Shown here one piece after another: positions 28,696 to 37,891 of a DNA stretch of 64,000 nucleotides. The position numbers and the translations under genes were made by a program. A model generated the notes under the pieces. It ran no database searches. It was not told where the DNA came from and worked only from the letters and a program-made list of their open reading frames with translations. How positions within the stretch are numbered: the first letter of the stretch is position 1; each line of letters begins with the position of its first letter. Source of the DNA: Pseudomonadota bacterium (GTDB lineage: Bacteria > Pseudomonadota > Gammaproteobacteria > Burkholderiales > Thiobacillaceae); NCBI GenBank assembly GCA_021820845.1, contig JAKADC010000002.1, forward strand, positions 186,001-250,000, written 5' to 3'.

Positions 28696-29445
28696 ATGCC
28701 AAAACACGCCTATCACGGCAGGCTTTCCGTCGTTGTTCCTGTCAGGAACGAGCAGGACAATGTGGAACCGCTGGTCCGCGAGATCGCGGCGGCGCTGTCC
28801 GGCAATACCGTCTTCGAAATCCTTTACGTCAACGACGGCAGCACCGACGCGACACAGGCGCGGCTTGACGCGTTGAAAGCCGAATTCCCGATGCTGCGTG
28901 TGATCCGCCACCGCAGTTCGTGCGGACAGAGCCGTGCCGTCACGACGGGCGTCGCCGCGGCGCGCTACGAGTGGATCGCGACGCTCGATGGCGACGGACA
29001 GAACGATCCGGCCGATATCCCCGCGCTCGTCGCTACGCTGTCCGACCCGGCACAGCCTTCCAACCTGGAGCTCCTCGCGGGCTGGCGCGCGCGGCGCAAC
29101 GACACCTTCCTGCGCCGGCTCTCGTCGAAGATCGCCAACGGCGTGCGCTCGCGGCTGCTGCGCGACAACACGCCCGACACCGGCTGCGGGCTCAAGGTCT
29201 TCGCGCGCGAGACCTTCCTGCAACTGCCCAACTTCGATCACATGCACCGCTTCCTGCCGGCATTGGTGATGCGCAACGGCGGGGCGGTCGTCTCGGTTCC
29301 GGTCCACCATCGCGCACGCGAGCGCGGCACCTCCAAATACGGCGTGCACAACCGGCTGTGGGTGGGAATCGTCGACCTCTTCGGCGTGGCTTGGCTGCAG
29401 CGGCGGGTGCGCCTGCCGGTCATCGAACCGGATTCAGACCTGTAA
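28696..29445 (+). CDS. Family 2 glycosyltransferase, polyprenyl-phosphate sugar synthase-like
   Basis: 249 residues. GT-A fold with LSVVVPVRNEQDN at the N-terminus, VNDGST, and the catalytic LDGDGQNDP near residue 96-104. The HRSSCGQSRAV block and the overall length resemble dolichyl/undecaprenyl-phosphate mannosyl- or glucosyltransferases (DPM1/ArnC type), but the C-terminal membrane helices of ArnC are absent. It probably moves a sugar from a nucleotide to a lipid phosphate in the cytoplasm. The next gene starts immediately after its stop (TAAATG), and the third encodes a GT-C enzyme that would use such a donor. Confidence 0.8.
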   Translation: MPKHAYHGRLSVVVPVRNEQDNVEPLVREIAAALSGNTVFEILYVNDGSTDATQARLDALKAEFPMLRVIRHRSSCGQSRAVTTGVAAARYEWIATLDGDGQNDPADIPALVATLSDPAQPSNLELLAGWRARRNDTFLRRLSSKIANGVRSRLLRDNTPDTGCGLKVFARETFLQLPNFDHMHRFLPALVMRNGGAVVSVPVHHRARERGTSKYGVHNRLWVGIVDLFGVAWLQRRVRLPVIEPDSDL

Positions 29446-30162
29446 ATGAAGGCACGCGTCATCGTCAAGGGCCTGGCGCTGATATTGAGTCTCGCGCTGC
29501 TGGGGTATCTGTTCGAATCCAGCGGACTCGGCAACAGCGTCAACGAAAGCTGGATCGATGCGCGCGTGCGCGGCCACGGGATCGACGGCGCGCTGCTGTT
29601 TCTGCTGATGGGCGGACTGTTCACCGCCATCGGATTGCCGCGCCAGATCATCGCCTTTCTTGGCGGCTACGCGTTCAGCGTAGGGCTGGGCACGGTGCTC
29701 GGCACGCTGGCCGCGGTGCTCGGATGCATGCTGAGCTTCGCCTACGCGCGCCTCTTCGGCAAGGGCCTGCTGCGTGCCCGGCTGGGCGAGCGCGCCGGCC
29801 GCTTCGATCGCTTCATACATGAGCACCCCTTCGCCATGACCGTTCTGGTGCGCCTGCTGCCAGTCGGAAACAACCTGCTGACCAATCTGGCGGCTGGAAT
29901 CTCCAGCATCCGGCCGCGATTCTTCTTTGCCGGCACGCTGCTCGGTTATCTGCCGCAGACCCTGGTGTTCGCGCTGGTCGGGAGCGGGGCCCACATCGCT
30001 CCGGCCCTGAAACTCGGACTTGCGATCGGCCTGTTCCTGATCTCGGGGGCGCTCGGCGCCTATCTCTACCGGCATTTCCGACACGGCCAGAGCCTCGACG
30101 AGAAGATCGATGCGGCGCTGGAAGAACCTGACATGGGCGAACATGAATCCACGACATCCTGA
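29446..30162 (+). CDS. VTT-domain (TVP38/TMEM64/DedA-like) membrane protein
   Basis: 238 residues with about six hydrophobic segments. The region LPRQIIAFLGGYAFSVGLG followed by RLLPVGNNLLTNLAAG is characteristic of the SNARE-associated/VTT fold (PF09335), with the re-entrant loop and conserved Gly and Arg. Some DedA-family members recycle undecaprenyl phosphate across the membrane. Lying between a lipid-phosphate GT2 and a GT-C enzyme suggests a role with the lipid carrier, but that is inference. The start directly follows the GT2 stop, with no gap. Confidence 0.8.
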   Translation: MKARVIVKGLALILSLALLGYLFESSGLGNSVNESWIDARVRGHGIDGALLFLLMGGLFTAIGLPRQIIAFLGGYAFSVGLGTVLGTLAAVLGCMLSFAYARLFGKGLLRARLGERAGRFDRFIHEHPFAMTVLVRLLPVGNNLLTNLAAGISSIRPRFFFAGTLLGYLPQTLVFALVGSGAHIAPALKLGLAIGLFLISGALGAYLYRHFRHGQSLDEKIDAALEEPDMGEHESTTS

Positions 30163-31747
30163 TTCCTCCGGGCGCGGCCTCCTCGCGCTGAGTCTGCTGC
30201 TGCTGGCGGCGCTGACGGCCGTCGCGTTCTTCACGCGCCCGCTGACCCCCATCGATGAAACGCGCTACGTCAGCGCGGCCTGGGAGATGTGGCTGCGCGG
30301 CGACTTCCTCGTGCCGTTCAAGAACGGCGCGCCGTACAGCGACAAGCCGCCTTTCCTGTTCTGGATGTTCCAGGCCGGCTGGGCCGTGTTCGGCGTGAAC
30401 GAATGGTGGCCGCGCCTGGTATTGCCGCTGTTTTCCGGCGGCGGCTTGTTCCTGACCTATCGGCTCGCCCGCCGCCTCTGGCCGAAGGACGCCGCGATCG
30501 GCGGCCAGGCCGCGCTGGTGCTCGCCAGCGCGCTGCTGTGGATCGTTTTCTCCACCTCGGTCATGTTCGACGTGATGCTCGCTTTCTGGGCGTTGCTCGG
30601 CCTGCACGGCATCGTTGCCGCCGCCGACGGCAAGCGTGGCGGTTTCGTCGTGATGGGGATCGCGATCGGCCTGGGCGTGCTGACCAAAGGCCCGGTCATT
30701 CTGCTGCATCTGCTGCCGGTTACCGCGCTCGCGCCGTGGTGGAATCCGGGCCTCAATTGGCGCCGCTGGTTCGGAGGGACGCTGCTGGCGGTGCTGCTGG
30801 GTGCGGCGCTCGCCTTGGCGTGGGCGTTGCCGGCAGGCTTCTCCGGCGGCGAGGCCTATCGTAATGCGATCTTCTGGGGCCAGACGGCCAACCGCATGGT
30901 CGAATCCTTTGCGCACCGGCGGCCATTCTGGTGGTACGTGCCTTTGCTGCCGCTGCTGCTGTTCCCCTGGTTCGCCTGGCCGGCATGGTGGACGGCGTTG
31001 CTGCAACATCGCCGCGCAGGCCTCGATCGCGGCTCGCGTTTCTGCCTGGCCTGGATGCTGCCGGTATTCATCGCCTTCTGTTTCATCAGCGGCAAGCAAC
31101 CGCATTACCTCGTGCCCCTGTTTCCCGCCTTCGCATTGCTGACGGCGCGCCTGCTCGTCGGGCGCACGACGGCGCGCACCGGCCTGCCGGCATTGCTGGC
31201 GGTGGCGCTGGGCGCCGCGCTGATCCTTGCCGCGAGCGGGCAGATCGCCGCCGTGCGCAGCCAGGCCGTGACCCTGCCGCCGCTGTGGCCGGGTGTTGTC
31301 CTGATCGCGCTGGCCGGGGCAGCGTGGCTGGCGGGCCGGCGCGGCATGCCGCCCGTACCGACTCTGGCGCTCCTCGGCGCGGCCTCGATGATGCTGGTGC
31401 AGGTGAGCGCCAAGGATTCGATCGAACCCCGGTACGACGTCAAGCAGATGGCGCTCGCGATCAAGCAGGTCCAGGACGAGGGGCGGCCGGTCGCGAACAT
31501 CGCGACCTATCACGCCCAATACCAGTTTCTTGGCAGGCTGAAAACGCCGCTGGCGGAGGTGAGGGGAGAAAACGCGGCTCGCTGGCTGGCGAGCCATCCG
31601 GACGGTTACGCCGTCGTGTATGTGTCTGGCAGGCGCGCGCTTGGCCCGATTCACGCGCGGTTTGAACAGCCTTATCGCGGCGACAAGGCCGTTCTGGTGG
31701 ATGCAGCGACGGCTGCCAGGCTCCTGGCAGCCGGCGCTGCGAAATAA
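30143..31747 (+). CDS. ArnT/PMT-family GT-C glycosyltransferase
   Basis: 534 residues with roughly a dozen membrane segments. The first periplasmic loop has PIDETRYVSAAWEMW, the acidic catalytic motif of the PMT/ArnT fold, then YSDKPPFLFW, as in family GT83/GT39-like enzymes that move a sugar from a polyprenyl phosphate to lipid A or protein in the periplasm. The ATG at 30143, inside the end of the VTT gene (20-base overlap), gives a natural N-terminus; an in-frame ATG at 30110 is also possible. The acceptor is unknown. Confidence 0.82.
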   Translation: MNPRHPDSSGRGLLALSLLLLAALTAVAFFTRPLTPIDETRYVSAAWEMWLRGDFLVPFKNGAPYSDKPPFLFWMFQAGWAVFGVNEWWPRLVLPLFSGGGLFLTYRLARRLWPKDAAIGGQAALVLASALLWIVFSTSVMFDVMLAFWALLGLHGIVAAADGKRGGFVVMGIAIGLGVLTKGPVILLHLLPVTALAPWWNPGLNWRRWFGGTLLAVLLGAALALAWALPAGFSGGEAYRNAIFWGQTANRMVESFAHRRPFWWYVPLLPLLLFPWFAWPAWWTALLQHRRAGLDRGSRFCLAWMLPVFIAFCFISGKQPHYLVPLFPAFALLTARLLVGRTTARTGLPALLAVALGAALILAASGQIAAVRSQAVTLPPLWPGVVLIALAGAAWLAGRRGMPPVPTLALLGAASMMLVQVSAKDSIEPRYDVKQMALAIKQVQDEGRPVANIATYHAQYQFLGRLKTPLAEVRGENAARWLASHPDGYAVVYVSGRRALGPIHARFEQPYRGDKAVLVDAATAARLLAAGAAK

Positions 31748-31764
31748 CGGACAGCGGGGCCGGC

Positions 31765-32010
31765 TTACGCTTCAGCGTCGCGCTGCGGCAGGACCACTTC
31801 ACGCGACGGCGAAATGGTCGAGATCGCGTGCTTGAAGATCATCTGCGCGGCCTGATCCTGGCCCTTGAGCAGCACGACAAACTGGTCGAACGACTCGATT
31901 CGCCCCATCAGCTTGATCCCGTTGACGAGAAACACCGACACCGGGATGCGCTCCTTGCGCAGGGTGTTGAGGAAAACGTCTTGCAGGTGGTTATATTCTT
32001 TGCTGGCCAT
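31765..32010 (-). CDS. hfq: Hfq-like RNA chaperone, divergent
   Basis: 81 residues. The Sm1 core ([40 protein letters not shown]) and Sm2 core ([10 protein letters not shown]) are clear, with the Q, D, K33, F44, K60 and H61 RNA-binding positions kept. Compared with recalled E. coli Hfq, there are two extra residues in the loop between the Sm motifs (KGQDQAAQ), Tyr25 and Tyr55 are both Phe, and the C-terminal tail is very short. The gene stands alone rather than beside hflX or miaA, so it may be a second copy. The start at 32010 is chosen over 32085 by homology. Confidence 0.88.
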   Translation of the reverse strand: MASKEYNHLQDVFLNTLRKERIPVSVFLVNGIKLMGRIESFDQFVVLLKGQDQAAQMIFKHAISTISPSREVVLPQRDAEA

Positions 32011-32068
32011 GATCGGCTCCCAATGAGGTGAAGGCGGAGCGAAGCCCCGCTTGATATTATTTAGCGCA

Positions 32069-32878
32069 TTACTCGATTTTTGCATTCGCGCGCGCCGCGG
32101 TGATCGCGTCGCGGATGCGTTGTTGCTGGATCTGCTTGGTGATTTCCCCGCGTACGGCGTCGAGCGGCGGCAGCTTCGGAGTGCGCGTGTCGTCGAGGCG
32201 GATGATGTGATACCCGAACTGCGTCTTCACCGGCGTTTTCGTGATTTCACCTTTCTTCAGATGCGCGAGCGCGTCCGAGAATTCCGGCACGAAGGCGCGC
32301 CGGTCGGTCCAGTCGAGCGCGCCGCCGTTCTTGGCCGAGCCCGGATCCTTGGAATATTTCTTCGCCAGGTCCTCGAACCGGGCTTTCTTGTCATCCAGCT
32401 CGGCAATCAGTTTCTTCGCCTCGGCCTCGGTTTTCACGAGGATGTGGTGGGCGTGATACTCGGGTTCCATCGGCTGCGTCTTCGCCTTGTCGTACATCGC
32501 CTGGACTTCGGCGTCGGTGACGGGATGAGCCTTGACGTAGTCCTCGAGATAGGCCTTGGCGAGTTGATCCTTGCGCCGGATGTCGAGCGCGGCGGCGAGG
32601 TTCGGGTCCTTGTCGAGGCCCTTGTCGATGGCGGCGTGCGACAGCAGTTCCAGGTTGATCAGCGACTCGCGCACCCTCTCATCGAGCTGCGGAGATGCCG
32701 GCTGACCCTGGGCCATTTCCCGCTTGACGAGGTCGCCGTACAAGGCCGGAATGGGCCGGCCGTTGACGACGGCCAGGGGCTTGGCGGCCGAGGCTGCCGG
32801 GGCAGGCGCGGGAGTCTGCGCGAGTGCCGGCGGAGCGATGGCCAGCATAATCAGGGCGGGGAGAAGAGCAACGCGCAT
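32069..32878 (-). CDS. Exported peptidyl-prolyl cis-trans isomerase (parvulin, PpiC type)
   Basis: 269 residues. A Sec signal peptide (about 20 residues, ending ALAQ) is followed by a Pro/Ala-rich linker, an N-terminal chaperone-like helical region and a parvulin domain: [47 protein letters not shown]. It should aid folding of exported or outer membrane proteins, like SurA or PrsA. It follows bolA on the same strand with 11 bases between. Confidence 0.88.
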   Translation of the reverse strand: MRVALLPALIMLAIAPPALAQTPAPAPAASAAKPLAVVNGRPIPALYGDLVKREMAQGQPASPQLDERVRESLINLELLSHAAIDKGLDKDPNLAAALDIRRKDQLAKAYLEDYVKAHPVTDAEVQAMYDKAKTQPMEPEYHAHHILVKTEAEAKKLIAELDDKKARFEDLAKKYSKDPGSAKNGGALDWTDRRAFVPEFSDALAHLKKGEITKTPVKTQFGYHIIRLDDTRTPKLPPLDAVRGEITKQIQQQRIRDAITAARANAKIE

Positions 32879-32889
32879 TCGGGTTCCTT

Positions 32890-33153
32890 TCAGAGTTCTT
32901 CCGGAGTTAGGGCGGTAACCGACAACGCATGGATTTCGCGTTGCATGAGCTCGCCCATCGCTTCATACACCAGGCGATGGCGGGCGAGCGTGGAGAGATT
33001 GCGGAATCGGTGCGACACCAGCGTGAGGCGGAAGTGCCCGCCGCCCGAGGCGGCGCCGGCATGCCCCTTGTGCTGGGCGCTTTCGTCTTCCAGCGTATAG
33101 GTTTCGGGTTCCAGTGCGGCGAGGCGCTGGCGAATCAGGTCTGCGGTGGTCAT
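32890..33153 (-). CDS. BolA-family protein
   Basis: 87 residues. The BolA fold is evident from [30 protein letters not shown] (helix-turn-helix-like class II KH) with the conserved His in the [10 protein letters not shown] block and a conserved RH near YEAM. BolA proteins pair with monothiol glutaredoxins in iron-sulfur handling or act as regulators. Start overlaps the upstream yciI stop by 4 bases. Which BolA subtype it is cannot be told. Confidence 0.85.
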   Translation of the reverse strand: MTTADLIRQRLAALEPETYTLEDESAQHKGHAGAASGGGHFRLTLVSHRFRNLSTLARHRLVYEAMGELMQREIHALSVTALTPEEL

Positions 33154-33452
33154 GCGGGGAAGGTCTTCTTGAAGGGCTTGACGCTAACGCCAGCATAGAC
33201 GCCAGCGGTGATATAAGGATCGGCCTGTGCCCATGTCTGGGCGTCGGCGAGCGTGTCGAACTCCGCGACGATCAGGCTTCCGGTAAAGCCAGCGGGCCCC
33301 GGGTCATTGGCGTCGATCGCGGGAAACGGGCCGGCCAGCAGGAGCCGCCCCGCCTGCTGCAGGGCGTGCAGGCGCTCCGCATGGGCGGGCCGGGCCGCGG
33401 TTCGCCGGTCGAGGCTGTCGGGCGCATCCTGGCCGACGATTGCATAGAACAT
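33150..33452 (-). CDS. YciI-family protein
   Basis: 100 residues. [28 protein letters not shown] with the conserved His, and LLLAGPF belong to the YciI dimeric alpha+beta barrel family, and FKKTF occurs at the end. Members are of unclear function. It lies between yciB and bolA with 1-base and 4-base overlaps, the usual yciB-yciI-bolA-ppiC arrangement in betaproteobacteria. Confidence 0.85.
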   Translation of the reverse strand: MFYAIVGQDAPDSLDRRTAARPAHAERLHALQQAGRLLLAGPFPAIDANDPGPAGFTGSLIVAEFDTLADAQTWAQADPYITAGVYAGVSVKPFKKTFPA

Positions 33453-34084
33453 CAGTGTTTTTCTTCCTTGTCGAGCGCTGCCCTGTCCAGATAGCGGGTC
33501 AGCATCATGCTTTGGCCGATCACGAACACCAGCATCAGCCCCAGGCTGCCGAACAGCTTGAAGTTGACCCAGGCGTCAGTCGAGAAGTTGAAGGCGACAA
33601 CGAGATTTGCAACCCCCATGAGGGCAAAAAATCCGCCCCAGCTCGCATTCAACCGACCCCAGGCGCTGTCCGGAAGTTCCATCTGTTCCTTCATCAGGCT
33701 CTTGATGACGTTGCGGTCGAACAGGGCCGAGCCAAAAATGATGGCGGCGAACATCCAGTACAGCACGGTCGGCTTCCACTTGATGAAGGTTTCATCGTGC
33801 AGCCACAAGGTCGCGCCGCCGAACAGAATGATGATGCCCAGGCTCACCCACATCATGGTATCGGTGTGACGGCCGCGCAGCTTGACCCACGCGATCTGCC
33901 CGATGCTGGCGACGATGGCGACGAGGGTGGCGAGATAGATGCCGGGCTTCTCGCCCGCATGGACGGGCTGTGGCAGGCCGAGCGTCGCCATGAACGCCCG
34001 CGTCGCTTCGGCGTTGGCATCGCCGATCTTGTAGGCGATGAAGAAGACGATGACCGGGAAGAGATCGAACAGGAGCTTTTTCAT
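33452..34084 (-). CDS. yciB: Inner membrane-spanning septation protein YciB
   Basis: 210 residues with five hydrophobic segments. The N-terminal [19 protein letters not shown] and [12 protein letters not shown] are typical of YciB/IspA septation proteins, which influence envelope synthesis and cell division. An ATG at 34084 gives the family N-terminus. It is the first gene of a leftward unit (yciB-yciI-bolA-ppiC) and diverges from the PHP gene. Confidence 0.9.
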   Translation of the reverse strand: MKKLLFDLFPVIVFFIAYKIGDANAEATRAFMATLGLPQPVHAGEKPGIYLATLVAIVASIGQIAWVKLRGRHTDTMMWVSLGIIILFGGATLWLHDETFIKWKPTVLYWMFAAIIFGSALFDRNVIKSLMKEQMELPDSAWGRLNASWGGFFALMGVANLVVAFNFSTDAWVNFKLFGSLGLMLVFVIGQSMMLTRYLDRAALDKEEKH

Positions 34085-34194
34085 TCTGGTTGGACCGTGC
34101 GGCCAGCCGTCATTACGGGGTGATTTCTTATTTTGCTATGATTCGCCCTCTTGACCAAGCGCTTTTGGCATTGGTCGCCCGACCCCGATCATCG

Positions 34195-35058
34195 ATGCTC
34201 AATATCGATCTGCATTGCCATTCCGACGTGTCAGACGGCGTGTTGCCACCCGCCGAAGCGGTCGCTCGCGCGGCCGCCAACGGCGTGCATGTGCTTGCGC
34301 TGACCGATCACGACGACGTGGCGGGCATCGCCGCGGCGCGGCATGCAGCGGATGCGATCGGACTCACGCTGATTCCCGGCGTCGAAATCTCGGTGAGCTG
34401 GGAAGGGCACACGGTGCATATCGTCGGCCTGCGAATCGACCCCGCGCATTCCGTCTTGTCGGAAGGCCTGCATGAGATACGTCTCGGCCGCATCGAGCGC
34501 GCGCGCCGCATGGGGGCCGATCTCGCGCGAGCCGGCATCGGCGGGGCGTATGAAGGCGCTTGCGCCTGCGCTGCCAACAAGCAGATGGTGGGCCGCACGC
34601 ATTTCGCCCGCTGGCTCGTCGCGCAAGGCCACGCACCCGACATGCGCAACGCGTTTCGAAGATTCCTGACGCGCGGCAATCCCGGCTACGTCGAACATGA
34701 GTGGACCACGCTGGAAAACGCCGTCGGCTGGATTCGCGCGAGCGGCGGCGTGGCGGTGATCGCCCACCCCGGGCGCTACGCGCTCGATGCGCGGGCGCTG
34801 CATCGACTGCTGGACGCGTTTCGCGCCCTGGGCGGCGAGGGCATCGAGGTCATCACCGGCAGCCATCACCCGTCCGAATACGGCAAATTCGCCGACCTGG
34901 CCCGCGCGTTCGGGCTCAAGGCTTCGCGGGGGGCGGATTTTCACGCACCCGGCGAGGGCGTCGACATCGGCCGCCTGCCTGCGCTGCCGCATTATTGCCA
35001 GGCGCTCTGGCAAGGCTGGCCCGAGCTTCAACCGCACCTGTCCCTCTCACCCTCCTGA
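34195..35058 (+). CDS. PHP-domain phosphoesterase (RNase AM / YciV-like)
   Basis: 287 residues from the ATG at 34195, where MLNIDLHCHSDVSDG starts the PHP domain. Metal-binding HCH, TDHDD, GVEIS, HPGRYALD and GADFHAPGE motifs are present. Relatives hydrolyse 3',5'-nucleoside bisphosphates and trim 5' ends of rRNA. An in-frame ATG at 34090 would add 35 residues with no family match. It leads the rightward group with yciO, the M50 protease and trpS. Confidence 0.85.
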   Translation: MLNIDLHCHSDVSDGVLPPAEAVARAAANGVHVLALTDHDDVAGIAAARHAADAIGLTLIPGVEISVSWEGHTVHIVGLRIDPAHSVLSEGLHEIRLGRIERARRMGADLARAGIGGAYEGACACAANKQMVGRTHFARWLVAQGHAPDMRNAFRRFLTRGNPGYVEHEWTTLENAVGWIRASGGVAVIAHPGRYALDARALHRLLDAFRALGGEGIEVITGSHHPSEYGKFADLARAFGLKASRGADFHAPGEGVDIGRLPALPHYCQALWQGWPELQPHLSLSPS

Positions 35059-35064
35059 CGATTT

Positions 35065-35688
35065 ATGGCGCAATTTTTCAACGTCCATGCCGATAACCCG
35101 CAGCCCCGCCTGATCCAGCAGGCGGTCGACATCCTCAAGCGCGGTGGCGTGATCGTCTATCCAACCGATTCCTGCTATGCGCTCGGTTGCCACATCGGCG
35201 ACAAGGAGGCGGCGATGCGGCTGCTGTCGGTCCGTGGCCTCGACACCGGACACGACCTCACGCTGGTGTGCCGCGACCTGTCCGAGCTGGGGCGCTACGC
35301 GCAGGTCGACAACACGCAGTTCCGTTTCCTGAAGGCGCACACCCCCGGCGCCTACACTTTTATCCTGCGCGGCACCCGTGAAGTGCCGAGGCGGCTGCTG
35401 CACAAGAAGCACGACACCATCGGGCTTCGCGTGCCCGCGCATCCCATCGTGCAGGCGCTGCTGACGGAACTCGGCGAACCCATCCTGTCGTCGACGCTCA
35501 TGCTGTACGGCGAGGACGTGCCGCTGGCCGAGCCATGGGAAATCCGCGAGCGCCTGGAACACGTGGTCGACCTGGTCATCGACGGCGGTGCGTGCGGTCT
35601 CACCCCGACCACCGTGGTGGACATGACCCGCGACGTGCCCGAGGTGCTGCGGTTCGGCAAAGGCGACACGTCGGATTTCGAGGCCTGA
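35065..35688 (+). CDS. YciO/Sua5-YrdC-family protein
   Basis: 207 residues. VIVYPTDSCYALGCHIGDKEA and the GAYTFILRGTREVPRRLL block follow the Sua5/YciO/YrdC fold, in the YciO subgroup by its length and the HKKHDTIGLRVPAH motif. Sua5/YrdC proteins make threonylcarbamoyl-AMP for tRNA t6A; YciO's own role is less certain. Six bases after the PHP gene. Confidence 0.85.
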   Translation: MAQFFNVHADNPQPRLIQQAVDILKRGGVIVYPTDSCYALGCHIGDKEAAMRLLSVRGLDTGHDLTLVCRDLSELGRYAQVDNTQFRFLKAHTPGAYTFILRGTREVPRRLLHKKHDTIGLRVPAHPIVQALLTELGEPILSSTLMLYGEDVPLAEPWEIRERLEHVVDLVIDGGACGLTPTTVVDMTRDVPEVLRFGKGDTSDFEA

Positions 35689-35694
35689 TCACGC

Positions 35695-36399
35695 ATGGAA
35701 CTCACCCTGATCCAGAAAATCGCGGTATTCGCCTTGCCGGTGATCTTCGCGATCACCCTGCACGAGGCGGCGCACGGCTACGTCGCGCGCTTCTTCGGCG
35801 ACATGACCGCGGCCGCGGCCGGACGCATTACGGCCAACCCGCTCAAGCACATCGATCCCGTCGGGACGATCCTGGTGCCGCTGGTGATTCTGCTGACCAG
35901 CAAGCTGCTGGGCGGCGGCATGATCCTGTTCGGATGGGCCAAGCCGGTGCCCGTCAATTTCGCCGGGCTGCGGCGGCCGAAGCAGGACATGCTGTGGGTG
36001 GCGGCGGCCGGTCCAGCCGTCAATTTCGCCATGGCGGTCTTCTGGGCGCTGATGATCCAGCTCGGCCATGCGATGGGGAGCAGTTTTGCCAGCGCGCCGC
36101 TCATGATGATGGGCGCGGCAGGCGTGTTCATCAACATCATCCTGATGTCGCTGAACCTCATCCCGCTGCCGCCGCTCGACGGCGGCCGCATCGCGGTGAG
36201 CCTGCTGCCCGTCAAGCAGGCCATGCAGTTCGCCCGCATCGAGCCTTACGGCCTGTTCATCCTGCTGGGACTGATGTTCACCGGCATCCTCGGCATGATC
36301 ATGTGGCCGCTCATCAGTCTTTTCGTGGGCGTGACGGCGCTGGTCACCGGCCTCGAACCCGCCCAGTTGATCGGCCTGATCCAGCTCGTGCTGTCCTGA
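35695..36399 (+). CDS. M50 (site-2 protease) family membrane protein
   Basis: 234 residues with about six membrane segments. The zinc motif HEAAHG at residue 23-28 (ITLHEAAHGYVA) and the PPLDGGR region (the third zinc ligand) are the site-2 protease hallmarks. No PDZ domain. Substrate unknown; this YwhC-type short form commonly sits upstream of trpS in betaproteobacteria, with 24 bases between here. Confidence 0.9.
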   Translation: MELTLIQKIAVFALPVIFAITLHEAAHGYVARFFGDMTAAAAGRITANPLKHIDPVGTILVPLVILLTSKLLGGGMILFGWAKPVPVNFAGLRRPKQDMLWVAAAGPAVNFAMAVFWALMIQLGHAMGSSFASAPLMMMGAAGVFINIILMSLNLIPLPPLDGGRIAVSLLPVKQAMQFARIEPYGLFILLGLMFTGILGMIMWPLISLFVGVTALVTGLEPAQLIGLIQLVLS

Positions 36400-36423
36400 T
36401 TACACTCCTTTCCGCTCACAGAC

Positions 36424-37626
36424 ATGTATTCCGATCGCGTTCTCTCCGGCATGCGCCCCACCGGGCGCCTCCACCTCGGCCACTACCACGGTGTCCTGAA
36501 AAACTGGCTGCGTCTCCAGAATGAATACCAGTGCCTGTTTTTCGTCGCCGACTGGCACGCGCTCACCACGCACTACGACACGCCGCAGGGAATCGAGGAG
36601 AACGTGCGCGACATGGTCGTGGATTGGCTCGCGGCAGGCGTCGATCCGGCGCAGGCGACGCTGTTCGTGCAATCGCGCGTGATCGAGCACGCCGAACTGC
36701 ATCTGCTGCTGTCGATGATGACGCCGCTCGGCTGGCTCGAACGCGTGCCGACCTACAAGGACCAGCAGGAGAAACTGGCCAGCAAGGATCTCTCGACCTA
36801 CGGTTTTCTCGGCTATCCGCTCTTGATGAGCGCCGACATCCTGATCTATCGCGCCAACCGCGTGCCGGTCGGCGAAGACCAGATCCCGCACATCGAGTTC
36901 ACCCGCGAACTGGCGCGCCGCTTCAACCACATGTATGGCCGCGAACCGGGCTTCGAGGACAAGGCCCGCGCTGCGGTCAAGAAGCTCGGCTCGAAGAAGG
37001 CGAGGTTGTATGACGAATGCCGCACCGCCTATCAGGAGAAGGGCGACGACGCGGCGCTGGAGTCTGCGAAGGCCTTGCTGAATGATGCGCAAAACCTGTC
37101 GATGAACGATCGTGAGCGTCTTTTCGGCTATCTCGAAGGTTCCGGCAAGATGATCCTCGTCGAACCCGAGGCGCTGCTGACCGAAGCGTCCAAAATGCCG
37201 GGACTCGACGGGCAGAAGATGTCCAAGTCGTACGGAAACACCATTTCGCTGCGTGAAGACCCCGACGAGGTCGCGCGGAAAATCCGCACCATGCCGACCG
37301 ATCCCGCGCGCGTGCGCCGTACCGATCCGGGCAATCCGGCGAAGTGCCCGGTGTGGCAGTTCCATCTGGTGTATTCGGACGACGCGACCCGCCAGTGGGT
37401 CACGGCGGGCTGCACCAGCGCGGGCATCGGTTGCATCGAATGCAAGCAGCCGGTGATCGACGCGGTGCGGGCCGAACTCGCGCCGATCCGCGAGCGGGCC
37501 GCCTATTACGAAGACAATCCGGACCAGGTGCGCAATATCCTTGCCGATGGCTGCGAGAAGGCGCAGGAACTGGCGCGCGACACCATGCGCGACGTGCGCG
37601 ACGCGATGGGCCTGACCTTCAGCTAG
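36424..37626 (+). CDS. trpS: Tryptophanyl-tRNA synthetase
   Basis: 400 residues, class I. GMRPTGRLHLGHYHG holds the HIGH-type signature and KMSKSYGN the KMSKS loop. It is longer than E. coli TrpS (334), with the C-terminal region CTSAGIGCIECKQPV as in the longer betaproteobacterial form. It charges tRNA-Trp. Followed by 265 bases without a gene. Confidence 0.95.
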   Translation: MYSDRVLSGMRPTGRLHLGHYHGVLKNWLRLQNEYQCLFFVADWHALTTHYDTPQGIEENVRDMVVDWLAAGVDPAQATLFVQSRVIEHAELHLLLSMMTPLGWLERVPTYKDQQEKLASKDLSTYGFLGYPLLMSADILIYRANRVPVGEDQIPHIEFTRELARRFNHMYGREPGFEDKARAAVKKLGSKKARLYDECRTAYQEKGDDAALESAKALLNDAQNLSMNDRERLFGYLEGSGKMILVEPEALLTEASKMPGLDGQKMSKSYGNTISLREDPDEVARKIRTMPTDPARVRRTDPGNPAKCPVWQFHLVYSDDATRQWVTAGCTSAGIGCIECKQPVIDAVRAELAPIRERAAYYEDNPDQVRNILADGCEKAQELARDTMRDVRDAMGLTFS

Positions 37627-37891
37627 CCCCGGAACGCGCCGGTCGGCGCGCCGCGCGTTTCCTGCGTCGACGCGCCGTGGCGCCAGGACTTCGCGGAGCC
37701 TCCGCGTCTTTCTCTGCCCCCGAACGTTCCGTTCGCGTTCCGGACGCGGCGGGCCTTCGCTGCAAATCTATCCTATAAAGAAGGTGCGTTCGCAGGCTTG
37801 CGAGTGAAGCGTTTTGGACCGGACGCGTTCCGGCTTGCCGCGCGTTCGGATTCGGGTTTTCGGGCATCGGCATCCTATGGAGAGACGAGCA

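Noticed and set aside
28383-28700. tRNA-Ser as an integration site for a mobile element
   Set aside because: No integrase, no repeat of the tRNA 3' end and no change in gene type beyond the glycosyl cassette was found.
33150-34084. YciI and YciB as a divergent tryptophan-linked cluster with trpS
   Set aside because: They face the other way from trpS and form the usual yciB-yciI-bolA-ppiC set, so no trp link is supported.
37627-37891. A terminator after trpS
   Set aside because: CGCGCC-GGTC-GGCGCG at 37635-37650 is a short GC stem without a T-run, too weak to call.
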